64,000 bases of DNA from Tribonema minus (lineage: Eukaryota > Sar > Xanthophyceae > Tribonematales > Tribonemataceae). Shown one piece after another: positions 42,440 to 54,055 of this stretch. The DNA lies in contig JAFCMP010000224.1 in assembly GCA_017506865.1 (NCBI GenBank), forward strand, positions 1,053,654 to 1,117,653, written 5' to 3'. Each line of letters opens with the position of its first letter. The stretch's first letter is position 1. Made by a program: the position numbers and the translations under genes. Under the pieces are notes generated by a model, which made no database searches, was not told where the DNA came from, and saw only the letters and a list, made by a program, of their open reading frames with translations.

Positions 42440-43468
42440 CAGGTCATCAATAAGCCCCTGGAAAAGAAGCAGGTCTCCTCTCACAGCGGCGCCAACGCCG
42501 CCATCAACGGTGCACTGCACGTGACGATACCAGCGCCATTGGAGCTCCACCAGCCCATGATTGTCATCCTCTTCATCCTCCGCAGGCTCCGTGCGGTCAT
42601 CTTCAAGAACGATCCCGCGCATGTCCTGATGGGCCTCCCTGGAAACAAGAGCGTGCAGGTCCACATCGACAATTACACCGACTTCATCAACGAGCTCGGC
42701 CGCCTTCACCTAGCGCTCGACCGGTACGGCATCTACTCATTCAGGAATGCTACCGCCACTGCGATCTGCACAGCAGCAAAGATGCAAGAGGAGCAGGGCC
42801 ACCATCAGCTTGCGGCCACGACACTCGCACGCGGCGCACAGCTGCTCGACACGAGCATCGCCAGATTCGTCACTGCGTACAACCAAGACGCAGGACGCGA
42901 CCTATCCATGCTGCCTGGAGCGGACATGACGTACGACAAGATGTGCGACTTCTCAGCGCAGGTCGCGCGAGGCACGCGTGTGGCCCAGCCGGCAGCGGCA
43001 TCAGCGCCAGGCGGCGGATACATGGGTGAGGCACCCCTGTCAGTACCACCGGTCACACAGCAGCAGCTGTGGCACATGCAGCAGCAGTACTTTGACCAGA
43101 TGCAACGTGCTGATGCAGCGCGCACGGAGGCCCTCGCCACAGCCTTGCAGCAGCAGTACGTAGTGCAAATGCAACAGTGGCAGGCGTGGCAGCAGGCACA
43201 GCAGCAGCAACAGATGCAGAATGCACAGTACATGTTCGAGCGCATGCAGAACACAGAACATGTGCGCATGCAGGCCATGATGACATTTCAAGACAATCTC
43301 GTCAACCGCCTACTGGGTCCGCCTGCGATGCACAGGCAGGTGTCAATTGAGGGGGGGGTTAATGTTGGCGGCAGGCGCACGGCACCGCCCATTCTGGCTC
43401 CTCAGGCCAAGCGCGGCCGCATCACTGCCGCAACGCAGCAGCAGGGCTCAGGGAGTACAGGGCGCTAA
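42440..43468 (+). CDS. Gln-rich helical protein, last exon, about 343 aa
   Basis: The open frame begins right after a good acceptor (CTCCTATTGTGCAG) with VINKPLEKKQ, so at least one upstream exon is likely. Order: a conserved N-terminal block (IPAPLELHQPMIVILFILRR), an alpha-helical middle (residues about 70-200), then a Gln/Met-rich coiled-coil-like region (WHMQQQYFDQMQRADA, then QWQAWQQAQQQQQMQ). A basic tail with PQAKRGR may be nuclear-localising. The N-terminal block and the splice position recur in the decayed copy at 8.9-9.7 kb, so this is a multi-copy family. A retroelement Gag-like or host structural role is possible; function is unknown. Confidence 0.5.
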   Translation, partial: QVINKPLEKKQVSSHSGANAAINGALHVTIPAPLELHQPMIVILFILRRLRAVIFKNDPAHVLMGLPGNKSVQVHIDNYTDFINELGRLHLALDRYGIYSFRNATATAICTAAKMQEEQGHHQLAATTLARGAQLLDTSIARFVTAYNQDAGRDLSMLPGADMTYDKMCDFSAQVARGTRVAQPAAASAPGGGYMGEAPLSVPPVTQQQLWHMQQQYFDQMQRADAARTEALATALQQQYVVQMQQWQAWQQAQQQQQMQNAQYMFERMQNTEHVRMQAMMTFQDNLVNRLLGPPAMHRQVSIEGGVNVGGRRTAPPILAPQAKRGRITAATQQQGSGSTGR

Positions 43469-43747
43469 AAGAGCGTCGCAGGGCACGCAAAGAGACTGAC
43501 TCAGATGTGGAGGAGGTAGCGCCCAAGCACATGCGGTGTGAGCAGGCAACCACTAAGTTGGCTAGGACGTCCGTCGGGTGGTGTGCATGCCGCGGGGTGT
43601 TCGTGCAGCTAACTAGAGTGAAAGTGCTGCTGGGACACGTGACCGATCGGCGTTGACAATATACTCAGTGCAGATACATCCACCTCGCATGCTTCACTTT
43701 GCCTGCTGTGCATTGCGGTTGCGTTGCGAGGCCACAAGCTTGTTGCA

Positions 43748-43895
43748 GCAGTTCAACTGTGCCGTCCACGAATCTTTTGATCTGAAATAGTTTCTATAGC
43801 GCGAAAGCAAAATGTGCAGTGTACGACGCTCCCCTGATTTCTGTAAAGCGTAAATTTTCAACTTCAAGTGTCAATTATACTAATTTCAACTATGG
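43748..43895 (-). repeat. Inverted satellite core module
   Basis: Reverse complement of the 132-bp core: TTCAACTGTGCC, CACGAATCTTTTGATCTG, TTTCTATAGCGCGAAAGC, GTACGACGCTC. It faces away from the main array, which starts about 1 kb to the right in the opposite orientation. Confidence 0.8.
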
Positions 43896-43902
43896 CTGCT
43901 AT

Positions 43903-44256
43903 TTTGGCCTCGCATGCTCCAATGTTCTCATACTTCGAAGTAAGACATCAGGAGCAGTCACGGCATGTAGCGTATGAAGTGTGTTAGGTTATCATATTTC
44001 AAACACTTGAGGTCTGTGAGATTCTCAAATTGACTGGTCAGTAAAGGTCTGTCTACTGGACCAGGTCTAGCACTGAGCAATGTTCTTGTTATTATAAGCA
44101 ATCACAAGCACGAGACATGTTAAGTCTCTAAGTCTCTGAGGTTCTCATATTTCAAGCGGTTTGTGGTGCTGCCAGAAATGAGGATGGCGCAAGTGCAAAA
44201 GACATAGCAAAACACGTTCTACATTTAGGTGTGTGTGTTGCTGCTACATGTTGCGC
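43903..44256. repeat. Dispersed repeat, relative of 6835-7225
   Basis: Colinear blocks as listed for 6835-7225. Here it sits between the inverted satellite module and the main array. Confidence 0.7.
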
Positions 44257-44261
44257 AGCCA

Positions 44262-44545
44262 AGCCCAGCCAGCCCATCCGCATTAGGTGTGTGCGTGTGT
44301 TGTGTGCAAGGTGCTCCAACCGCTTCTAGAACTAATTCCAGCCGAGCCCAGCCAGCCCACCTGCCCTAGGTGTGTGCGTGTGTTGTGTGCAAGGTGCTCC
44401 AACCGCTTCTAGAACTAATTCCAGCCGAGCCCAGCCAGCCGAGCCCAGCCAGCCCACCCGCCCTAGGTGTGTGCATGTGTTGTGTGCAAGGTGCTCCGAC
44501 CGCTTCCAGAACTGATTCCAGCCGAGCCCAGCCAGCCCCCCCGAA
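44262..44545. repeat. ~90-110-bp tandem repeat, 3 units
   Basis: Units of TGTGTGCAAGGTGCTCCAAC, CGCTTCTAGAACTAATTCCA and GCCGAGCCCAGCCAGCC recur three times with small length differences. Confidence 0.9.
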
Positions 44546-44759
44546 GGCTCTAAGGTTCTCAACTCTCTGACCTGTCTAAGTGAGTGCTAGTTCACAAGGT
44601 TTCTGCCCACAGCTTATTGCAAAATCTGACCCATCACAAAGTCCTGTGGCTCCGCCAGAATCAGGTTTGGTTAAGCACTACATGTGTTTAAGGCACAAAA
44701 GTGCACTACCTCTAGGCAAGGTCCTAGGCTCTGAGGTTCTCATATTGCAACTCTGAAGA

Positions 44760-47700
44760 TGGCACAGTTGAACTTGAATATAATTGACACTTGAAGTTGA
44801 ATATTTACGCTTTACAGAAATCAGGAGAGCGTCGTACACGCACCGTTTTGCTTTCGCGCTATAGCACTATCTCAGACCCAAAGATTTGGGGATGGAAGGC
44901 GCCTAGGCAGGCAGGCAGGCGGCTGTCCCTCTTGGTGTGTTGATGCAATATATGCTGAACATCCTGAGCAGCTTGCTCGCCTGTGTAAGGCAGTATCGGG
45001 AGGCCAGTAAGTTTAGCAGCTGCCTAAGCGCCTACACATGCAGCTTGCTGTGTAAGGCAGTATCGGGAGGTCAGCAGTTTATCAGCTGCCTGTGCGCCTA
45101 GAAATGCAGCTCGCTGTGTAAGGCAGTAAACCATCAAAGATTCGTGGACGGCACAGTTGAGGTTGAATATAATCAGACTTGAAGTTGAATATTTACGCTT
45201 TACAGAAATCAGGAGAGCGTCGTACACGAGCCGTTTTGCTTTTGCGCTATAGCACTATCTCAGACCAAAAGATTTGGGGATGGTAGGCGCCTAGGCAGGC
45301 AGGCAGGCGGCTGTCCCTCTTTGTGTGTTAATGCAATATATGCTGAACCTCTTGAGCAGCTTGCTCGCCTGTGTAAGGTAGTATCGGGAGGCCAGCAATG
45401 TTAGCAGCTGCCTAGGCGCCTAGGCATGCAGCTCGCCTGTGTAGGCAGTATCAGGAGGCCAGCAAGTTAAGCAGCTGCCTTGGCTCGCCTGTGTAGGCAG
45501 TATCGGGAGGCCAGCAAGTTTAGCAGCTGCTTAAGCGCCTACACATGCAGCTCGCTGTGTAAGGCAGTATCGGGAGGCCAGCAAGTTTAGCAGCTGCCTA
45601 TGCGCCTAGACATGCAGCTCGCTGTGTAAGGCAGTAACCCATCAAAGATTCGTGGACGGAACGGTTGAGGTTGAATATAATCAGACTTGAAGTTGAACAT
45701 TTACGCTTTACAGAAATCAGGAGAGCGTCGTACACGCGCCGTTTTGCTTTTGCGCTATAGCACTTTTCAGACCAAAAGATTTGGGGATGGAAGGCGCCTA
45801 GGCAGGCAGGCAGGCGGCTGTCCCTCTCTTTGTGTTAATGCAATATATGCTGAACCTCTTGAGCAGCTTGCTCGCATGTGTAAGGTAGTATCGGGAGGCC
45901 AGCAATGTTAGCAGCTGCCTAGGCGCCTAGGCATGCAGCTCGCCTGTGTAGGCAGTATCAGGAGGCCAGCAAGTTAAGCAGCTGCCTTGGCTCGCCTGTG
46001 TAGGCAGTATCGGGAGGCCAGCAAGTTTAGCAGCTGCCTAAGCGCCTACCTACACATGCAGCTTGCTGTGTAAGGCAGTATCGGGAGGTCAGCAAGTGTA
46101 TCAGCTGCCTATGCGCCTAGACATGCAGCTCGCTGTGTAAGGCAGTAAACCATGAAAGATTCGCGGACGGCACAGTTGAGGTTGAATATAATCAGACTTG
46201 AAGTTGAATATTTACGCTTTACAGAAATCAGGAGAGCGTCGTACACGCGCCGTTTTGCTTTTGCGCTATAGCACTTTTCAGACCAAAAGATTTGGGGATG
46301 GAAGGCGCCTAGGCAGGCAGGCAGGCAGGCAGGCGGCTGTCCCTCTCTTTGTGTTAATGCAATATATGCTGAACCTCTTGAGCAGCTTGCTCGCCTGTGT
46401 AAGGTAGTATCGGGAGGCCAGCAATGTTAGCAGCTGCCTAGGCGCCTAGGCATGCAGCTCGCCTGTGTAGGCAGTATCAGGAGGCCAGCAAGTTAAGCAG
46501 CTGCCTTGGCTCGCCTGTGTAGGCAGTATCGGGAGGCCAGCAAGTTTAGCAGCTGCCTAAGCGCCTACCTACACATGCAGCTTGCTGTGTAAGGCAGTAT
46601 CGGGAGGCCAGCAAGTTTAGCAGCTGCCTATGCGCCTAGACATGCAGCTCGCTGTGTAAGGCAGTAACCATGAAAGATTCGTGGACGGCACAGTTGAGGT
46701 TGGATATAATCAGACTTGAAGTTGAACATTTACGCTTTACAGAAATCAGGAGAGCGTCGTACACGCGCCGTTTTGCTTTTGCGCTATAGCACTATCTCAG
46801 ACCAAAAGATTTGGGGATGGAAGGCGCCTAGGCAGGCAGGCAGGCAGGCAGGCGGCTCTCCCTCTCTTTGTGTTAATGCAATATATGCTGAACCTCTTGA
46901 GCAGCTTGCTCGCCTGTGTAAGGTAGTATCGGGAGGCCAGCAATGTTAGCAGCTGCCTAGGCGCCTAGGCATGCAGCTCGCCTGTGTAGGCAGTATCAGG
47001 AGGCCAGCAAGTTAAGCAGCTGCCTTGGCTCGCCTGTGTAGGCAGTATCGGGAGGCCAGCAAGTTTAGCAGCTGCCTAAGCGCCTACCTACACATGCAGC
47101 TTGCTGTGTAAGGCAGTATCGGGAGGCCAGCAAGTTTAGCAGCTGCCTATGCGCCTAGACATGCAGCTCGCTGTGTAAGGCAGTAAACCATTGAAGCTTC
47201 GTGGACGGCACGGTTGAGGTTGAAAATAATCAGACTTGAAGTTGAATATTTACGCTTTACAGAAATCAGGAGAGCGTCGTACACGCGCCGTTTTGCTTTT
47301 GCGCTATAGCACTATCTCAGACCAAAAGATTTGGGGATGGAAGGCGCCTAGGCAGGCAGGCAGGCGGCTGTCCCTCTTGTTGTGTTGATGCAATATATGC
47401 TGAACCTCTTGAGCAGCTTGCTCGCCTGTGTAAGGTAGTATCGGGAGGCCAGCAATGTTAGCAGCTGCCTAGGCGCCTAGGCATGCAGCTCGCCTGTGTA
47501 GGCAGTATCAGGAGGCCAGCAAGTTAAGCAGCTGCCTTGGCTCGCCTGTGTAGGCAGTATCGGGAGGCCAGCAAGTTTAGCAGCTGCCTAAGCGCCTACC
47601 TACACATGCAGCTTGCTGTGTAAGGCAGTATCGGGAGGTCAGCAAGTTTATCAGCTGCCTATGCGCCTAGACATGCGGCTCACTGTGTAAGGCAGTAATC

Positions 47701-50700
47701 CATCAAAGATTCGTGGACGGCACGGTTGAGGTTGAATATAATCAGACTTGAAGTTGAATATTTACGCTTTACAGAAATCAGGAGAGCGTCGTACACGCGC
47801 CGTTTTGCTTTTGCGCTATAGCACTATCTCAGACCAAAAGATTTGGGGATGGAAGGCGCCTAGGCAGGCAGGCAGGCGGCTGTCCCTCTTTTTGTGTTAA
47901 TGCAATATATGCTGAACCTTGAGCAGCTTGCTCGCCTGTGTAAGGTAGTATCGGGAGGCCAGCAATTTTAGCAGCTGCCTAGGCGCCTAGGCATGCAGCT
48001 CGCCTGTGTAGGCAGTATCAGGAGGCCAGCAAGTTAAGCAGCTGCCTTGGCTCGCCTGTGTAGGCAGTATCGGGAGGCCAGCAAGTTTAGCAGCTGCTTA
48101 AGCGCCTACACATGCAGCTCGCTGTGTAAGGCAGTATCGGGAGGCCAGCAAGTTTAGCAGCTGCCTATGCGCCTAGACATGCAGCTCGCTGTGTAAGGCA
48201 GTAACCCATCAAAGATTCGTGGACGGAACGGTTGAGGTTGAATATAATCAGACTTGAAGTTGAATATTTACGCTTTACAGAAATCAGGAGAGCGTCGTAC
48301 ACGCGCCGTTTTGCTTTTGCGCTATAGCACGATCTCAGACCAAAAGATTTGGGGATGGAAGGCGCCTAGGCAGGCAGGCAGGCGGCTGTCCCTCTTTTTG
48401 TGTTAATGCAATATATGCTGAACCTTGAGCAGCTTGCTCGCCTGTGTAAGGTAGTATCGGGAGGCCAGCAATTTTAGCAGCTGCCTAGGCGCCTAGGCAT
48501 GCAGGTTGCCTGTGTAGGCAGTATCAGGAGGCCAGCAAGTTAAGCAGCTGCCTTGGCTCGCCTGTGTAGGCAGTATCGGGAGGCCAGCAAGTTTAGCAGC
48601 TGCTTAAGCGCCTACACATGCAGCTCGCTGTGTAAGGCAGTATCGGGAGGTCAGCAAGTTTAGCAGCTGCGTATGCGCCTAGACATGCAGCTCGCTGTGT
48701 AAGGCAGTAAACTATGAAAGATTCGTGGACGGCACAGTTGAGGTTGAATATAATCAGACTTGAAGTTGAATATCTACGCTTTACAGAAATCAGGAGAGCG
48801 TCGTACACGCGCCGTTTTGCTTTTGCGCTATAGCACTATCTCAGACCAAAAGATTTGGGGATGGAAGGCGCCTAGGCAGGCAGGCAGGCAGGCAGGCGGC
48901 TCTCCCTCTCTTTGTGTTAATGCAATATATGCTGAACCTCTTGAGCAGCTTGCTCGCCTGTGTAAGGTAGTATCGGGAGGCCAGCAATGTTAGCAGCTGC
49001 CTAGGCGCCTAGGCATGCAGCTCGCCTGTGTAGGCAGTATCAGGAGGCCAGCAAGTTAAGCAGCTGCCTTGGCTCGCCTGTGTAGGCAGTATCGGGAGGC
49101 CAGCAAGTTTAGCAGCTGCCTAAGCGCCTACCTACACATGCAGCTTGCTGTGTAAGGCAGTATCGGGAGGCCAGCAAGTTTAGCAGCTGCCTATGCGCCT
49201 AGACATGCAGCTCGCTGTGTAAGGCAGTAAACCATTGAAGCTTCGTGGACGGCACGGTTGAGGTTGAATATAATCAGACTTGAAGTTGAATATTTACGCT
49301 TTACAGAAATCAGGAGAGCGTCGTACACGCGCCGTTTTGCTTTTGCGCTATAGCACTATCTCAGACCAAAAGATTTGGGGATGGAAGGCGCCTAGGCAGG
49401 CAGGCAGGCGGCTGTCCCTCTTGTTGTGTTGATGCAATATATGCTGAACCTCTTGAGCAGCTTGCTCGCCTGTGTAAGGTAGTATCGGGAGGCCAGCAAT
49501 GTTAGCAGCTGCCTAGGCGCCTAGGCATGCAGCTCGCCTGTGTAGGCAGTATCAGGAGGCCAGCAAGTTAAGCAGCTGCCTTGGCTCGCCTGTGTAGGCA
49601 GTATCGGGAGGCCAGCAAGTTTAGCAGCTGCCTAAGCGCCTACCTACACATGCAGCTTGCTGTGTAAGGCAGTATCGGGAGGTCAGCAAGTTTATCAGCT
49701 GCCTATGCGCCTAGACATGCGGCTCACTGTGTAAGGCAGTAATCCATCAAAGATTCGTGGACGGCACGGTTGAGGTTGAATATAATCAGACTTGAAGTTG
49801 AATATTTACGCTTTACAGAAATCAGGAGAGCGTCGTACACGCGCCGTTTTGCTTTTGCGCTATAGCACTATCTCAGACCAAAAGATTTGGGGATGGAAGG
49901 CGCCTAGGCAGGCAGGCAGGCGGCTGTCCCTCTTTGTGTGTTAATGCAATATATGCTGAACCTTGAGCAGCTTGCTCGCCTGTGTAAGGTAGTATCGGGA
50001 GGCCAGCAATTTTAGCAGCTGCCTAGGCGCCTAGGCATGCAGCTCGCCTGTGTAGGCAGTATCAGGAGGCCAGCAAGTTAAGCAGCTGCCTTGGCTCGCC
50101 TGTGTAGGCAGTATCGGGAGGCCAGCAAGTTTAGCAGCTGCTTAAGCGCCTACACATGCAGCTCGCTGTGTAAGGCAGTATCGGGAGGCCAGCAAGTTTA
50201 GCAGCTGCCTATGCGCCTAGACATGCAGCTCGCTGTGTAAGGCAGTAACCCATCAAAGATTCGTGGACGGAACGGTTGAGGTTGAATATAATCAGACTTG
50301 AAGTTGAATATTTACGCTTTACAGAAATCAGGAGAGCGTCGTACACGCGCCGTTTTGCTTTTGCGCTATAGCACGATCTCAGACCAAAAGATTTGGGGAT
50401 GGAAGGCGCCTAGGCAGGCAGGCAGGCGGCTGTCCCTCTTTGTGTGTTAATGCAATCTATGCTGAACCTCTTGAGCAGCTTGCTCGCCTGTGTAAGGTAG
50501 TATCGGGAGGCCAGCAATGTTAGCAGCTGCCTAGGCGCCTAGGCATGCAGCTCGCCTGTGTAGGCAGTATCAGGAGGCCAGCAAGTTAAGCAGCTGCCTT
50601 GGCTCGCCTGTGTAGGCAGTATCGGGAGGCCAGCAAGTTTAGCAGCTGCTTAAGCGCCTACACATGCAGCTCGCTGTGTAAGGCAGTATCGGGAGGCCAG

Positions 50701-53570
50701 CAAGTTTAGCAGCTGCCTATGCGCCTAGACATGCAGCTCGCTGTGTAAGGCAGTAACCCATCAAAGATTCGTGGACGGAACGGTTGAGGTTGAATATAAT
50801 CAAACTTGAAGTTGAATATTTACGCTTTACAGAAATCAGGAGAGCGTCGTACACGCGCCGTTTTGCTTTTGCGCTATAGCACGATCTCAGACCAAAAGAT
50901 TTGGGGATGGAAGGCGCCTAGGCAGGCAGGCAGGCGGCTGTCCCTCTTTGTGTGTTAATGCAATATATGCTGAACCTCTTGAGCAGCTTGCTCGCCTGTG
51001 TAAGGTAGTATCAAGAGGCCAGCAATGTTAGCAGCTGCCTAGGCGCCTAGGCATGCAGCTCGCCTGTGTAGGCAGTATCAGGAGGCCAGCAAGTTAAGCA
51101 GCTGCCTTGGCTCGCCTGTGTAGGCAGTATCGGGAGGCCAGCAAGTTTAGCAGCTGCTTAAGCGCCTACACATGCAGCTCGCTGTGTAAGGCAGTATCGG
51201 GAGGCCAGCAAGTTTAGCAGCTGCCTATGCGCCTAGACATGCAGCTCGCTGTGTAAGGCAGTAACCCATCAAAGATTCATGGACGGAACGGTTGAGGTTG
51301 AATATAATCAGACTTGAAGTTGAATATTTACGCTTTACAGAAATCAGGAGAGCGTCGTACACGCGCCGTTTTGCTTTTGCGCTATAGCATGATCTCAGAC
51401 CAAAAGATTTGGGGATGGAAGGCGCCTAGGCAGGCAGGCAGGCGGCTGTCCCTCTTTGTGTGTTAATGCAATATATGCTGAACCTCTTGAGCAGCTTGCT
51501 CGCCTGTGTAAGGTAGTATCGGGAGGCCAGCAATGTTAGCAGCTGCCTAGGCGCCTAGGCATGCAGCTCGCCTGTGTAGGCAGTATCAGGAGGCCAGCAA
51601 GTTAAGCAGCTGCCTTGGCTCGCCTGTGTAGGCAGTATCGGGAGGCCAGCAAGTTTAGCAGCTGCTTAAGCGCCTACACATGCAGCTCGCTGTGTAAGGC
51701 AGTATCGGGAGGTCAGCAAGTTTAGCAGCTGCCTATGCGCCTAGACATGCAGCTCGCTGTGTAAGGCAGTAAACTATGAAAGATTCGTGGACGGCACAGT
51801 TGAGGTTGAATATAATCAGACTTGAAGTTGAATATCTACGCTTTACAGAAATCAGGAGAGCGTCGTACACGCGCCGTTTGCTTTTGCGCTATAGCACGAT
51901 CTCAGACCAAAAGATTTGGGGATGGAAGGCGCCTAGGCAGGCAGGCAGGCGGCTGTCCCTCTTTTTGTGTTAATGCAATATATGCTGAACCTTGAGCAGC
52001 TCGCTCGCCTGTGTAAGGTAGTATCAAGAGGCCAGCAATGTTAGCAGCTGCCTAGGCGCCTAGGCATGCAGCTCGCCTGTGTAGGCAGTATCAGGAGGCC
52101 AGCAAGTTAAGCAGCTGCCTAGGCTCGCCTGTGTAGGCAGTATCGGGAGGCCAGCAAGTTTAGCAGCTGCTTAAGCGCCTACACATGCAGCTCGCTCTGT
52201 AAGGCAGTATCGGGAGGCCAGCAAGTTTAGCAGCTGCCTATGCGCCTAGACATGCAGCTCGCTGTGTAAGGCAGTAACCCATCAAAGATTCGTGGACAGA
52301 ACGGTTGAGGTTGAATATAATCAGACTTGAAGTTGAATATTTACGCTTTACAGAAATCAGGAGAGCGTCGTACATGCGCCGTTTTGCTTTTGCGCTATAG
52401 CACGATCTCAGACCAAAAGATTTGGGGATGGAAGGCGCCTAGGCAGGCAGGCAGGCGGCTGTCCCTCTTTGTGTGTTAATGCAATCTATGCTGAACCTCT
52501 TGAGCAGCGTGCTCGCCTGTGTAAGGTAGTATCGGGAGGCCAGCAATGTTAGCAGCTGCCTAGGCGCCTAGGCATGCAGCTCGCCTGTGTAGGCAGTATC
52601 AGGAGGCCAGCAAGTTAAGCAGCTGCCTTGGCTCGCCTGTGTAGGCAGTATCGGGAGGCCAGCAAGTTTAGCAGCTGCTTAAGCGCCTACACATGCAGCT
52701 CGCTGTGTAAGGCAGTATCGGGAGGCCAGCAAGTTTAGCAGCTGCCTATGCGCCTAGACATGCAGCTCGCTGTGTAAGGCAGTAACCCATCAAAGATTCG
52801 TGGACGGAACGGTTGAGGTTGAATATAATCAGACTTAAAGTTGAATATTTACGCTTTACAGAAATCAGGAGAGCGTCGTACACGCGCCGTTTTGCTTTTG
52901 CGCTATAGCACGATCTCAGACCAAAAGATTTGGGGATGGAAGGCGCCTAGGCAGGCAGGCAGGCGGCTGTCCCTCTTTGTGTGTTAATGCAATATATGCT
53001 GAACCTCTTGAGCAGCTTGCTCGCCTGTGTAAGGTAGTATCAAGAGGCCAGCAATGTTAGCAGCTGCCTAGGCGCCTAGGCATGCAGCTCGCCTGTGTAG
53101 GCAGTATCAGGAGGCCAGCAAGTTAAGCAGCTCCCTAGGCTCGCCTGTGTAGGCAGAATCGGGAGGCCAGCAAGTTTAGCAGCTGCCTAAGCGCCTACAC
53201 ATGCAGCTCGTTGTGTAAGGCAGTATCGGGAGGCCAGCAAGTTTAGCAGCTGCCTATGCGCCTAGACATGCAGCTCGCTGTGTAAGGCAGTAAACCATTG
53301 AAGATTCGTGGACGGCACGGTTGAGGTTGAATATAATCAGACTTGAAGTTGAATATTTACGCTTTACAGAAATCAGGAGAGCGTCGTACACGCGCCGTTT
53401 TGCTTTTGCGCTATAGCACTATCTCAGACCAAAAGATTTGGGGATGGAAGGCGCCTAGGCAGGCAGGCAGGCGGCTGTCCCTCTTTTTGTGTTAATGCAA
53501 TATATGCTGAACCTCTTGAGCAGCTTGCTCGCCTGTGTAAGGCAGCATCGGGAGGCAAGCAGGTTTAGCC
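44760..53570 (+). repeat. ~510-bp satellite array, about 18 monomers
   Basis: The marker AGGAGAGCGTCGTACACGCG recurs at about 44.82, 45.21, 45.71, 46.22, 46.74, 47.26, 47.78, 48.28, 48.79, 49.31, 49.82, 50.33, 50.83, 51.34, 51.85, 52.36, 52.86 and 53.37 kb. Spacing is 503-522 bp except the first (about 390 bp). Each monomer is a core module plus four to five ~70-bp subrepeats (TGTGTAAGGCAGTATCGGGA...CAGCTGCCTA...). Each has one TGCCTAGGCGCCTAGGCA palindrome (18 bp, perfect). Monomers between 46.7 and 50.3 kb repeat with a ~2,044-bp period. The recurrent 65-77-aa ORFs are repeat artefacts. Confidence 0.97.
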
Positions 53571-54055
53571 TAGGCAGGCGGCTTCCCTCTTTTGTGTGTT
53601 GATGCAATACATGCTGACCCTCTTGAGCAGCTTGCTCGCCTATGTAAGGGGATGTTAGGAGGCAAGCAAGTTTAGCAGCTGCCTTGGGCGAGAGAGTGGA
53701 CCACCAATCTCACCGTTCTTCGTTGCTCGCCCTCAGTGCCACTGCTGCAACTGCCTTTGAGCTGCCCTCTGGAACCCCAAAGAAGTCCTCCATTGCCTGC
53801 TGCTGCCTTCACCTCTCTCGCTCTCTCGGTGCCGTGTGTGCACATGGCACACAAAGTTGTCGCACACCGCCTGCTGCAGGCTCTGCTGCCTGCCTGCCTA
53901 GGCCACTAGGCGCACATTTTGTTCTCCCTGTGCATGTTGGGCAGAACCTTCTTGGGCAGGATTGTTGCGCGCGCCTATAAGCATATATTGAGGGCCCCAG
54001 TTTTTGCGACCGCTTGGGTAGGCAGGCAGGCAGGCAGGGAAAGCAGACAGACAGT

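Noticed and set aside
44760-53570. Clustered regular repeats as a CRISPR-like array, or a family of small proteins from the recurrent 65-77-aa ORFs
   Set aside because: Monomers are ~510 bp with internal subrepeats and no unique spacers; the ORFs are periodic artefacts of the satellite.
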